From contig CAIKDP010000348.1 of NCBI GenBank assembly GCA_903826205.1, positions 1-33,731 of the forward strand: DNA of 33,731 nucleotides, in the 5' to 3' direction. Within the stretch, counting starts at the first letter, position 1. The number at the start of each line of letters is the position of its first letter. Source of the stretch: Akkermansiaceae bacterium (GTDB taxonomy: Bacteria; Verrucomicrobiota; Verrucomicrobiia; Verrucomicrobiales; Akkermansiaceae). Of this stretch, positions 24,570 through 32,181 are shown piece by piece. Below the pieces are notes generated by a model. It saw nothing but the letters and a program-made list of their open reading frames with translations, had not been told where the DNA came from and ran no database searches. A program made the position numbers and the translations under genes.

Positions 24570-24695
24570 GCGGAGCTGAAGGAGAGGTTTTCGCGCTGGT
24601 ACAACAAGCACCACAGCCGGCGCGGGACGCTGTGGATGGAACGCTTCAGGAGCGTGTTGGTGGAGGACGGCGAGGCGCTGCGGACGATGCGTTAG
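24570..24695 (+). pseudogene. Remnant of a REP-associated Y1 (IS200-like) transposase
   Basis: The frame encodes ELKERFSRWYNKHHSRRGTL followed by WMERFRSVLVEDGEALRTM and a stop. This matches the middle of REP-associated tyrosine (RAYT/TnpA-REP) transposases, where '(W)YN..H.RRGTLWe.RFkSvLVe.g.al' precedes 'AYIDLNPVRAG'. The conserved continuation is missing, and I recognise no catalytic HUH or N-terminal domain upstream, although an unrelated-looking frame extends back to 24270. About 42 residues survive of a protein that is usually 180-330 long, so it is not functional. RAYTs mobilise REP-like palindromes, and such palindromes occur in this window. Confidence 0.65.
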
Positions 24696-24872
24696 GCTGG
24701 CTGGGCCCTGCCTGACATGACAAAAGCAGCACCGGTGTTGCGCTGCAACTCAAAGAGCTTTGCCGTTCCTTGGATAGAGGTCGAGTGAGCCAATCACCCT
24801 GTCCTTTTGGGTCTTTTCCGCAGTTCCTGCTTCCCAGCACAACCACATTCAGGTAATTGTCAGCTACCTCCC
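24696..24872. other. Intergenic region before dprA
   Basis: 177 bp between the transposase remnant and dprA. GTGTTGCGCTGCAAC-like short complementarities are present near 24733 but no strong hairpin, promoter or repeat was recognised. Confidence 0.4.
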
Positions 24873-25970
24873 ATGTCCCCGCTCGAATCTCTAACCGCCC
24901 TCAACCTGCTGCCGAAAATCGGCCCGATCCGGGTGCGCAGGTTGTTAGAAGCGTTCGGCGATGCCGGCGCCATCCTGGGCGCGGCCAAGGACCGGCTGTT
25001 GCGCGTCGATGGCATCGGCGAGGAAACCGCCGGCATTTTGCGTGCGTGGCAGGACCACGCCGATCCCGTGGCGGAGCTTGCCGAAGCCGCCCGGCGCGGG
25101 ATTGCCGTCATCACCCAGGATGATGCGGACTACCCGGCCCCGTTGCGCGACATCTATGACCGCCCGCTGCTGCTCTATGTCTGGGGCAAACTTGAGCCGT
25201 GCGACCGCCATGCCATCAGCATCGTCGGCTCGCGCCGGGCCACCACGTACGGCACGCAGACGACCAAGAAGTTTTCCTATCAACTCGCGCATGCCGGGTT
25301 CACCATTGTTTCCGGGTTGGCGCGCGGGATCGACACCGCGGCGCATGAGGCGGCGCTCGCGGCCAACGGCCGCACCATCGCCGTGATTGGCTCCGGCCTG
25401 GCCCAACTCTATCCGCCGGAAAACCTCGGACTTGCCGAAAAAATCGCTGCGGGCCACGGTGCCGTCGTGTCCGAGTTTCCACTGCATACCGCGCCGGACA
25501 AGCAAACCTTTCCGATGCGCAACCGCATCGTCGCCGGCTGGGCGCGTGCGGTGCTGGTCATCGAATGTCCGGCCTGGTCCGGCTCGCTCATCACCGCCAA
25601 CCTTGCTTCGGAATACGGCAAACCGATCTTTGCGGTGCCCGGCCCGATCGACAAACCCACCTTTGCCGGGTGCCATCAACTCATCCGCGATGGGGCCACG
25701 CTGGTGGCTGATCCCTCACACATCCTCGATGATCTGGGCGAACTCCCGTTTGCCCGCCAAGCGTCGCCCACCGAGGAAGGGGTCGCCCTCCCCGAGTTGC
25801 CCGCGGAGGAAGCCGCCGTCTTCGCCGCCGTCACCAGCGAGGAAGCCGCCGTTGACCGCATCATCGAGCGCAGCGGCCTGCCCGCCCACGTGGTCACCGC
25901 CACCCTCATGAAGTTGGAAATGCGCCGCCTCGTGCGCGCCTTCCCCGGCTTCCGCTACGCCAGGCGCTGA
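24873..25970 (+). CDS. dprA: DNA processing protein DprA (Smf)
   Basis: 365 residues. DprA binds incoming single-stranded DNA and loads RecA during natural transformation. A helix-hairpin-helix-like N-terminus (LPKIGPIRVRRLLEAF, VDGIGEETAGIL) leads to the Rossmann-like DprA core with ISIVGSRRATTYG, IVSGLARGIDTAAH, AVIGSGLAQLYPPEN, MRNRIVAGW and the GSLITANLASEYGKPIFAVPG block. The C-terminal winged helix is at about 300-362 (AAVDRIIERSGLPAHVVTAT). All three parts are present and normal in length. The ATG at 24873 is preceded by pyrimidine-rich sequence and no Shine-Dalgarno. DprA is widespread, so on its own it does not prove competence. Confidence 0.95.
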   Translation: MSPLESLTALNLLPKIGPIRVRRLLEAFGDAGAILGAAKDRLLRVDGIGEETAGILRAWQDHADPVAELAEAARRGIAVITQDDADYPAPLRDIYDRPLLLYVWGKLEPCDRHAISIVGSRRATTYGTQTTKKFSYQLAHAGFTIVSGLARGIDTAAHEAALAANGRTIAVIGSGLAQLYPPENLGLAEKIAAGHGAVVSEFPLHTAPDKQTFPMRNRIVAGWARAVLVIECPAWSGSLITANLASEYGKPIFAVPGPIDKPTFAGCHQLIRDGATLVADPSHILDDLGELPFARQASPTEEGVALPELPAEEAAVFAAVTSEEAAVDRIIERSGLPAHVVTATLMKLEMRRLVRAFPGFRYARR

Positions 25971-26026
25971 CGGGCAAGGCCACCCTCTTCCAGTGACCTT
26001 CCGTTCTGCGCCCTCCGAAGAAATAC

Positions 26027-26190
<164 letters not shown>

Positions 26191-26271
26191 CCTTTCCTCT
26201 TGGGGCATCGCTATCTTCCAATCTGATAGAATCGAAACGCGGAGGCAAGGAGGAAGCTGAGATAGACGCTG

Positions 26272-26352
26272 AGCATGCGAACTATCTGGAAAAAGCCCGG
26301 CTAACAAGCCGGGCAACTTCGGCGAGAGGTTCTCATCAAACAGCAACTTCAT
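26272..26352 (-). pseudogene. N-terminal remnant of a DUF5615 (PIN-like) toxin gene
   Basis: Read from an ATG at 26352, the minus strand gives MKLLFDENLSPKLPGLLAGL followed by FPDSSHA. This is the typical start of DUF5615/Mut7-C-like PIN-fold proteins (usually about 110 residues, with 'DENLsp.l...l...fPgs.Hv'). After 27 residues the match stops; beyond it the frame runs on into the heptamer array without family features. The usual partner (DUF433 antitoxin) was not recognised upstream. I read it as the broken end of a toxin-antitoxin locus. Confidence 0.6.
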
Positions 26353-26456
26353 GCGGCACGGCGTTGAGGCGGCGGTCACGGTATGAGCCGGAAGACAACC
26401 CTTCAATTCACGGACTGTGGAGGGACTGTCAAAGGGAAAGACCTGCGGCAAGGGCG

Positions 26457-27860
26457 CTACTCATCGCGGGCGGTTTCCCCCTCGCCATTGGTGGGCGTGA
26501 GGCGGCGGAAATGGATTTGTCCGACGCGGCGGTCATCGGTGCTGGTGACCTTGGCCTCGTAGCCGCGGATGGTGATGGTTTCGCCGACTTCCGGGAAGCG
26601 GCCGAGTTGTTGGGTGATGTAGCCGCCGACGGTGGTCACCTCGCCGCTTTCCAGATAGAGGGCTTCCTCGTAGTCGGCGAGCTCGTTGAGGGTGGTGGTG
26701 CCATCGGTGACGAATTCATCGTCGTTGAGGCGGGTGAAGGACGAGCGCTCATTGTCGAACTCATCCTGGATATCGCCGACCAATTCCTCGATCACGTTGT
26801 CGAGAAAGACCACCCCGGAGGAATGGCCGAACTCATCGGCCACCAACGCCAGCGAGGTTTTTTCCTTGAGGAAAAATTTCAGCAGGACGTCGAGCGGCAT
26901 GGTTTCCGGCACGACTTTCAGGTCGCGCTTGATGACCATGATGTCGGGGCTGGGTTCTCCCACCAGTTTGAGCAAGTCCTTGACGTGGATGAAGCCGATC
27001 GCGTTGTCGAGGTGGCCTTTGACCAACGGAAAGCGGGTGTGCTTGGTGCTGCGCACGAGGTTGAGGGTGACCTCGAAGGATTCCTCGGCATCGACCACCA
27101 CCACTTCGCCGCGATGGGTCATCACATCGCGCACCCAGACCTCGTTGAGTTCGAGCGCGTTTTCCAGAATCTCACGTTCGGTTTCGGTGACCTCCTGCGA
27201 GCGTTCGCTTTCGGCCACCAGCAGGGCGAGCTCCTGGGCACTGTGCGCCTGGTCGTGCTCGGTCATGGGTTCGATGCGGAAAATCACGCGGGCCAGCCAA
27301 GTGGACGAGCCGTTGAGCATGCGGATGGGCAGTGAACAAATCTTATAGAACAGGCGCATGGGCCGCGCCAACATCAGGGTGGTTCCCAAGGCTCTGCGGA
27401 TGGCGATCATCTTCGGCAATTGCTCCCCGATCACCACATGCAGCACGGTGAAGGAACCAATCGCCAGCACCCACGACAGCGTTCCCACCATGCCGGGCGG
27501 GAACCAGACGACCTGTTGCAACAGCGGCCCGACCAATGATTCAATGAAGGGCTCACCCAGGGCACCGAGCGCCAGCGAGGCGATGGTGATGCCGAGTTGG
27601 GCGGCGGATAGATACGGGTTGATATCCTCGACGATTTTGCGCGCGGCCCTCAGCCCGCGCGTTTTGGGTTTGCCCTCGGTCTCGACCTGGCTGGGCCGGA
27701 CTTTGACAAAGGCAAACTCCGCCGCCACAAACAACGCGTTCAAGACCAGGAACAACACGATCCCGCTCAGATACATCAACGTCTCGCCCAGCGTCGGCCA
27801 TTGGTAATCAGTGGCCCCCTTGCCGGTCGATGCCAGCAGCAGCATGCACGTCGCATTCAT
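26457..27860 (-). CDS. CNNM/CorC (hemolysin C-like) family membrane protein
   Basis: 467 residues. N-terminal DUF21/CNNM membrane domain (about 25-200, several helices, with FVAAEFAFVKVRPSQVE and LSAAQLGITIASLALGALGEP, both family motifs), a CBS pair (about 235-350, from VMTHRGEVVVVD through HVKDLLKLVGEPS), and a C-terminal CorC/HlyC domain (about 375-455, GTTTLNELADY, TVGGYITQQLGRFP). Such proteins are linked to Mg2+ or Co2+ efflux in bacteria; the name hemolysin is historical. The FmdB gene upstream ends 3 bp before this start, so the two probably share a transcript. The ATG at 27860 lacks a Shine-Dalgarno. Confidence 0.88.
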   Translation of the reverse strand: MNATCMLLLASTGKGATDYQWPTLGETLMYLSGIVLFLVLNALFVAAEFAFVKVRPSQVETEGKPKTRGLRAARKIVEDINPYLSAAQLGITIASLALGALGEPFIESLVGPLLQQVVWFPPGMVGTLSWVLAIGSFTVLHVVIGEQLPKMIAIRRALGTTLMLARPMRLFYKICSLPIRMLNGSSTWLARVIFRIEPMTEHDQAHSAQELALLVAESERSQEVTETEREILENALELNEVWVRDVMTHRGEVVVVDAEESFEVTLNLVRSTKHTRFPLVKGHLDNAIGFIHVKDLLKLVGEPSPDIMVIKRDLKVVPETMPLDVLLKFFLKEKTSLALVADEFGHSSGVVFLDNVIEELVGDIQDEFDNERSSFTRLNDDEFVTDGTTTLNELADYEEALYLESGEVTTVGGYITQQLGRFPEVGETITIRGYEAKVTSTDDRRVGQIHFRRLTPTNGEGETARDE

Positions 27861-27863
27861 CAG

Positions 27864-28124
27864 TTAGATTTTTTCATAGACCCCTTGGTCGCGCTTTTCC
27901 AGCACGGTGAAACCCGCCTGCTTGGCCGCACTCACCGACAGCGGCTTGGTCACGATGGGGGTGTGAATCCGGGAAACGACCTTGCGCACGGGGTTTTTGC
28001 ACAACGGGCAGACTTGCAAGGGAGAGCGGTCCACCGGTCGTCTGAGTTCAAACCCGCGCGCGCAGATGCGGCACGAGTGCTCGGGATCCTGCGGGGATTC
28101 GGAAACGTATTCGTAAATCGGCAT
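27864..28124 (-). CDS. FmdB-family zinc ribbon protein
   Basis: 86 residues. The start MPIYEYV and two CxxC knuckles, CRICARGFELRRPV and CPLCKNPVRKVVS, match the FmdB regulatory zinc ribbon family, whose members are small and mostly uncharacterised. The tail (SVSAAKQAGFTVLEKRDQGVYEKI) is typical of the PVC-type members I recall. The ATG at 28124 opens the canonical MPxYEY start. It lies 59 bp after rpsN on the same strand and directly before the CNNM gene. Confidence 0.88.
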   Translation of the reverse strand: MPIYEYVSESPQDPEHSCRICARGFELRRPVDRSPLQVCPLCKNPVRKVVSRIHTPIVTKPLSVSAAKQAGFTVLEKRDQGVYEKI

Positions 28125-28183
28125 TGAGGAGACACGGGATCGGGTGGTTGCCATCCCGCGTCAAAAAACCAAGCCAGCTTGGC

Positions 28184-28453
28184 TTACCAACTGGACTTGG
28201 TCACGCCGGGGATCATGCCGGCGGAGGCAAGTTCGCGGAAGCTGATGCGGGAAAGCCGGAAGCGGCGCAGGAAGGCACGGCGGCGGCCGGTCACCGCGCA
28301 ACGATTCACCAGGCGGGTCGGACTCGCATCACGCGGCAGCATGGCCAGACCGATGTAGTCCTTCTCCTGCCTCAGCTTCAGACGAAGCTCGGCGTATTTC
28401 TCGACGGTTTTCTTTTTGCGCTCGTTGCGTGCAATCCAACTTTTCTTTGCCAT
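28184..28453 (-). CDS. rpsN: 30S ribosomal protein S14 (uS14)
   Basis: 89 residues, the longer zinc-free form of uS14 (no CxxC pairs). Landmarks: [29 protein letters not shown] and the C-terminal [20 protein letters not shown], all standard. It binds 16S rRNA in the head of the small subunit. It is outside a large ribosomal protein operon here, as expected for a stand-alone rpsN copy. The upstream 116 bp (28454-28569) are AT-rich, with AAATTTT and TTTTACAAAAT-like stretches, and may hold its promoter, but I could not define -35 and -10 boxes. No Shine-Dalgarno before the ATG. Confidence 0.96.
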   Translation of the reverse strand: MAKKSWIARNERKKKTVEKYAELRLKLRQEKDYIGLAMLPRDASPTRLVNRCAVTGRRRAFLRRFRLSRISFRELASAGMIPGVTKSSW

Positions 28454-28569
28454 AATTCGGGAGGCGAGAAATACCCGATGCCCTCAGCGATGCAAGCCCA
28501 AACTCGCAATTTCTGTAATTTTCCCGCCACAGCACGCAAATTTTGTAAAAATTTCCCGTGCCGGCCGCC

Positions 28570-29112
28570 TCATGGCCTGCCTAACACGGCGCTGATACGC
28601 GCCAAAATCTCGTCCACCGGGGCCAGACGCCCCAGCCCCTCATACCCGCACGCCAAGTCCCCCGTGGCCGGTCCCACAAACCCGCAACCATCGGCCGTCA
28701 AGCGAGCGACGTTGCGCTGGGTCGCCGGATGCAGCCACATTTTCCCATTCATGGCCGGGGCGAGCAGAACCGGCGTGGTGCGCGGCAGTGCGAGGTAGAT
28801 CGATGCCAACGGATCGGGTGCCAGGCCGTTGGCGAAATTGCCCAACACGTTGGCCGTTGCCGGCGCCACCACCAACAAATCCGCCCGGTCGGCCAACTCG
28901 ATGTGGCCCGGTTTCCACGTTTTTTTTTCGTCTTCCAAGGCCACCACCACCGGCTGCCGGGTGAGCGTCTGCATGGTGAGCGGGGTGATGAACTCCGCGC
29001 CGGCCCGCGTCAGGATGGCGTGGACCTCATGGCCCTGCTTCACCAATTGCGATGCCAAATCCGCCGCCTTGTAGGCCGCGATCGATCCCGTGATACCGAG
29101 CACAATGGTCAT
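28570..29112 (-). CDS. coaC: Phosphopantothenoylcysteine decarboxylase (CoaC domain, stand-alone)
   Basis: 180 residues of the HFCD flavoprotein family. CoaC decarboxylates 4'-phosphopantothenoylcysteine to 4'-phosphopantetheine in coenzyme A synthesis, using FMN. Motifs: GITGSIAAYKAADL, catalytic H70 in PGHIELADRAD, APATANVLGNFANGLAPD, PAMNGKMW (119-126; the PxMNxxMW motif), and the clamp GDLACGYEGLGRL with C155. In most bacteria CoaC is fused to CoaB; here the frame ends after the decarboxylase and no CoaB follows in the window. The ATG at 29112 fits the family start; longer frames are spurious. Confidence 0.9.
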   Translation of the reverse strand: MTIVLGITGSIAAYKAADLASQLVKQGHEVHAILTRAGAEFITPLTMQTLTRQPVVVALEDEKKTWKPGHIELADRADLLVVAPATANVLGNFANGLAPDPLASIYLALPRTTPVLLAPAMNGKMWLHPATQRNVARLTADGCGFVGPATGDLACGYEGLGRLAPVDEILARISAVLGRP

Positions 29113-29294
29113 GCGCACAAGTTGAACCGATGTTGGGTGACATTCAAGCCCCGATCTCCGGCGGGCGGGCAGGCGGGCCCATGGGGATGAAACGAAATCT
29201 AATCTTGTTGCCTTTGTGGCGGGGCCGGTTACGGTCTTTTCAAGGTTGGCAAGGGAAGGCTCCGACTTCGCCTGGCCGCGATCTAACACACCCC

Positions 29295-30137
29295 ATGCAA
29301 ACACGACGCACTTTCCTGCACCACGGCGCCACGGTCCTAACCGGGGCCGCGCTAATGTCCCCGGGCCTCGCCGCGGCCACCCAACCCAGGCTGCGCATCG
29401 GGGCACGACACTTCGGCAACGATTTTGCGGCCGCCAAGCGCGCCGGCATGGACGGCTTGGAACTCGGTGTCGGCGGGCCCGCGGAGCGCCTGGCCATCGC
29501 CGATCCCGCCGCCCGCCAAAAGCTCAAGGACGACATGCAGGCCACCGGCCTGACCACCTGTTCGTTTTCGCTGGACTTGCTCAACGGTCATCCGCTTTTC
29601 AGCGATCCGCAGGCCCCCGCGTGGGTCGAGCAAACCATCGCCGCCTGTCAGGACGTCGGCGCGGGCGGCATGCTCGTGCCGTTCTTCGGCCAAGCCCATT
29701 TGCTCGACGGCAAGGCTTGGAAAAAGGACGCGCTCGACGCGCTGGTCGTGCGGCTCAAAGCCCTGGCTCCCAAGGCGCAAGCCGCAGGCGTCTGCCTCGG
29801 CATCGAATGCTCGCTGGATGCCAGACAATACCTGGAGTTGCTCGACCGCGTCGGCAGCGAATCGGTCAAGGCTTACTACGATATCGGCAACTCGACCAAC
29901 GCCGGCTTTGATGTGCCAGCCGACCTGCGCGCCCTCAAGGGCCGCCTCTGCATGATCCACTTCAAGGACGGCCCGAGCTACCTCGGAGAGGGCAAGGTGA
30001 AGATGGAACCGGTGGCCGCCGCCATCCAGGCGAGCGGCTATCAGGGATGGATCGTGTTGGAAACGGCCAATCCCTCGCAGAACGCGGAGGCGGACTGCCG
30101 TCGCAACGCGGAATTCATCCGCAAACTGGGACTCTAA
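29295..30137 (+). CDS. Tat-exported xylose isomerase-like TIM-barrel protein
   Basis: 280 residues. The N-terminus MQTRRTFLHHGATVLTGAAL is a twin-arginine signal (RRTFL), so the protein is probably folded before export. The rest is a TIM barrel of the AP-endonuclease-2/xylose isomerase-like superfamily: AKRAGMDGLELG, GIECSLD, YYDIGNSTNAGF, MIHFKDG and WIVLE hold the conserved acidic and histidine metal ligands. It resembles sugar phosphate isomerase/epimerase proteins abundant in Verrucomicrobiota and Planctomycetota; the substrate is unknown. The ATG at 29295 gives the Tat signal at the very start. It reads divergently from coaC (182-bp gap) and lies 17 bp before the rhodanese gene, so co-transcription is likely. 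Confidence 0.82.
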   Translation: MQTRRTFLHHGATVLTGAALMSPGLAAATQPRLRIGARHFGNDFAAAKRAGMDGLELGVGGPAERLAIADPAARQKLKDDMQATGLTTCSFSLDLLNGHPLFSDPQAPAWVEQTIAACQDVGAGGMLVPFFGQAHLLDGKAWKKDALDALVVRLKALAPKAQAAGVCLGIECSLDARQYLELLDRVGSESVKAYYDIGNSTNAGFDVPADLRALKGRLCMIHFKDGPSYLGEGKVKMEPVAAAIQASGYQGWIVLETANPSQNAEADCRRNAEFIRKLGL

Positions 30138-30154
30138 TTCGCACCTCTGATCTT

Positions 30155-30541
30155 ATGAAATGGGCACCTCTTCTCATTATTGCGGCAATCCTCCTCGTCA
30201 TTGTCCTGCTGAAAAAATCCAGCCAGATTGCCGCCAAAGATGCCGCAGCGTATTTGAAGGACGGCGCACTGGTCATTGACGTGCGCAGCCCAGGCGAGTT
30301 CGACTCCGGTCATCTGCCGACCGCCATCAACATCCCGTTGGATGAGCTTGAATCCGCCATGCCGCGCCGCGTGACCGATAAGAGCCAGGTGTTGTTGTTG
30401 CATTGCCAGAGCGGCATGCGCAGCGGCATCGCCAAACAAAAATTGAAAGGCATGGGCTACACCAACGCGTTCAATCTCGGGTCATTCTCCCGCGCCAGGG
30501 ACCTCGTCGGCAATGCGGGGGGGCTTACCCTTAAGGAGTGA
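30155..30541 (+). CDS. Membrane-anchored rhodanese-domain protein
   Basis: 128 residues. One N-terminal membrane helix (PLLIIAAILLVIVLL) is followed by a single rhodanese domain: ALVIDVRSPGEFDSGHLPTA, then the active-site loop HCQSGMRS with C84 and R89. Such proteins move sulfur or bind anions at the membrane surface; the acceptor is unknown. The gene follows the TIM-barrel gene by 17 bp. Its last codons (AAG GAG TGA) are part of the left border of palindromic repeat copy B, so the repeat supplies the C-terminal residues and the stop. Confidence 0.88.
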   Translation: MKWAPLLIIAAILLVIVLLKKSSQIAAKDAAAYLKDGALVIDVRSPGEFDSGHLPTAINIPLDELESAMPRRVTDKSQVLLLHCQSGMRSGIAKQKLKGMGYTNAFNLGSFSRARDLVGNAGGLTLKE

Positions 30542-30670
30542 CGACATTCTTGTCGTCATGCGAAAGTGATCCGCGCCTTCGGCACACACCCATGGACCAC
30601 GCTCCCACATCCACCACAGGAATGTGGTGGCTCCTTATAAGCATCCCCCACAGGAGTGGTGGCTCCTTAT
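30531..30670. repeat. Paired palindromic repeat, copy B with extra half
   Basis: Left arm: TGACGACA-TTCT-TGTCGTCA (30539-30558), an 8-bp perfect stem. Right arm: CCACCACA-GGAA-TGTGGTGG (30611-30630), also 8-bp perfect. Borders TTAAGGAG (30531-30538) and CTCCTTAT (30631-30638) are complementary. A further half-unit follows (30641-30670, CCACAGGAGTGGTGG then CTCCTTAT), as if the right arm had been duplicated. It is homologous to the copy at 15785. Confidence 0.88.
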
Positions 30671-30819
30671 GCATCGCCGGGCCCTTGCGCGGAGAAAGCC
30701 GTGACTGCACCCGCGCATGGGGAACCCCTCCCCCCGGCCTCGCCCGCGCAATGAACTGAAAACCTATTGGCAATCGATGCGTATCGAGCATTTGGTGCCA
30801 AAAGCATCCCCCCTCCCTC
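30671..30819. other. Upstream region of the GH5 gene
   Basis: 149 bp between the palindromic repeat and the GH5 gene. It is GC-rich at first and ends in a pyrimidine run (CCCCCCTCCCTC) directly before the ATG. No clear promoter was found. Confidence 0.4.
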
Positions 30820-31983
30820 ATGAACTCCCCGAAAAATCCATTTTCCACCCCCCTGGCACGCAAACTGGCCGTGGCCGCCGCTTTCACATCTATCATGACC
30901 GCAGGCATGGCCGGCGCGGCCGAAGCTACGGATGGCGTGTCGCCCGCCCGTTTGGCGCGCCTGACCTGCGGCATCGGGCTCTCGGATTGGGCTTCGCGCT
31001 TGCCCGATCTGGACCAGGAGCGGCGCAGCGGCAACCTGGCCAAGGATGTGACCCTCATCAAGGCGATGGGTTTCCGCCACGTCCGCTTCCTCATGACCGA
31101 GGAAACCGTGGTCAACATGGAGACCCCCACCGTCCTCGACCCCGTGAAACTCGGCCGCTTCGATGCGGCCCTCGACATGCTGCTCAATGGCGGCCTGGGC
31201 ATCATCATCGATTTCAACCCGCGGGACACACTCAAACAGGCCCTCGTCAAGGACGACGCCGCGGTCGATGAGTTCGTCAACCTGTGGCGGGTATTGGCCA
31301 AACACCTGGCAACCCGTGACCCCGAGATGGTTTTCCTCGAGGTGATGAACGAACCGGTGATGCGCGACACCGACCGCTGGAATGTGATCCAGAAAAAGGC
31401 GCTCGCGACCATGCGCCAATCCGCGCCGCGGCACACCCTCATCGCCACCTCCGCCGAGTGGTCGGAAATCTATATGTTGCCACCCTTGGAGGTCGTCGCC
31501 GATAAGAACGTGGTCTACAACGTCCACTTTTATGAGCCGGTTAGATTCACCCATCAGGACGCGCCGTGGGTCGCGGGCGACTGGGTGAAGGGCCTGCGCA
31601 ACGCCCCCTATCCATCCAGCCCGGAGGCGGTGGCACGGGTGCTGGACGCGCTTCCCGACGATGCGGCGCGGACGCTGATGACAAAATACGGCAAGGAAAA
31701 TTGGAATGCCGACAAACTCGAGGAGATGATTGCCGAGGGTGCCGCCTGGGCCAAAAAACACGGCGTGCATCTCACGTGCAACGAGTTCGGCGTCTATCGC
31801 AAAGCCCCGGCCGCCGATCGCAACCGCTGCATCGAGGACACCCGCAAGGCCCTCGAAAAACACCACTTCGGCTGGACCATGTGGGACTACGCCACCGAGT
31901 TCGGCGTGGCCACCGGCGAGCCGGGCCAACGCGTCGCCGATACCGACACCCTCAAGGCCCTCGGCCTCGCACCCCGGTCGTGA
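30820..31983 (+). CDS. Secreted GH5-family glycosidase (cellulase-like)
   Basis: 387 residues. A signal peptide ends near residue 34 (AGMAGAAEA). The catalytic (beta/alpha)8 barrel shows GH5 marks: GFRHVRF, NEP with acid/base E178, HFYEP (H236, Y238), NEFG with nucleophile E322, and GWTMWDY with W355. GH5 enzymes are retaining beta-glycosidases acting on cellulose, mannan or related glucans; the exact substrate cannot be read from the sequence. Spacing between E178 and E322 (144 residues) is normal. No carbohydrate-binding module is present. It is a single gene; a vapC fragment follows 10 bp after its stop. Confidence 0.88.
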   Translation: MNSPKNPFSTPLARKLAVAAAFTSIMTAGMAGAAEATDGVSPARLARLTCGIGLSDWASRLPDLDQERRSGNLAKDVTLIKAMGFRHVRFLMTEETVVNMETPTVLDPVKLGRFDAALDMLLNGGLGIIIDFNPRDTLKQALVKDDAAVDEFVNLWRVLAKHLATRDPEMVFLEVMNEPVMRDTDRWNVIQKKALATMRQSAPRHTLIATSAEWSEIYMLPPLEVVADKNVVYNVHFYEPVRFTHQDAPWVAGDWVKGLRNAPYPSSPEAVARVLDALPDDAARTLMTKYGKENWNADKLEEMIAEGAAWAKKHGVHLTCNEFGVYRKAPAADRNRCIEDTRKALEKHHFGWTMWDYATEFGVATGEPGQRVADTDTLKALGLAPRS

Positions 31984-31993
31984 CCGGCACGGT

Positions 31994-32107
31994 CCCCTCG
32001 ATAGGCTCATTGCGGGCCACGCGCTCGAACACCGCCTCACCCTCGTCACCGGCAACGCTCGCGAGTTTTCACGTGTCCACGGCCTCTTGTTGGAAAATTG
32101 GATCTAG
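31994..32107 (+). pseudogene. C-terminal remnant of a VapC-type PIN toxin
   Basis: The frame encodes PLDRLIAGHALEHRLTLVTG, then NAREFSRVHGLLLENWI and a stop. This is the end of VapC toxins of the '(P)fDrliAahAl...ltLVTnN.rEF.RV.GL.lenW' type, including the acidic residues of the PIN active site. No start or N-terminal two-thirds of the protein exists: the GH5 gene occupies the upstream DNA. About 37 of some 130 residues remain, so it is a fossil, with no antitoxin gene in sight. An adjacent repeat or recombination event probably cut the locus. Confidence 0.75.
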
Positions 32108-32181
32108 CAATAGAGTGGGGGCTCTCGCAGCAGCGTCGATCCGGCTTGCCGGCGGCGCCCGCGCAGGGCAGTTTCCCGGGC

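Noticed and set aside
26295-26314. Perfect hairpin GCCCGGC-taacaa-GCCGGGC as a terminator or repeat
   Set aside because: It falls inside the DUF5615 remnant, where it encodes the family-like LPGLLAG segment, and no T-run follows, so chance symmetry in former coding DNA is more likely.
30611-30630. CsrA-like binding hairpin (ACA-GGAA-TGT) in the right arm of copy B
   Set aside because: The loop recalls the CsrA GGA motif, but other arms have AAGAA in the same place, so the GGA is not conserved and palindrome symmetry explains it better.
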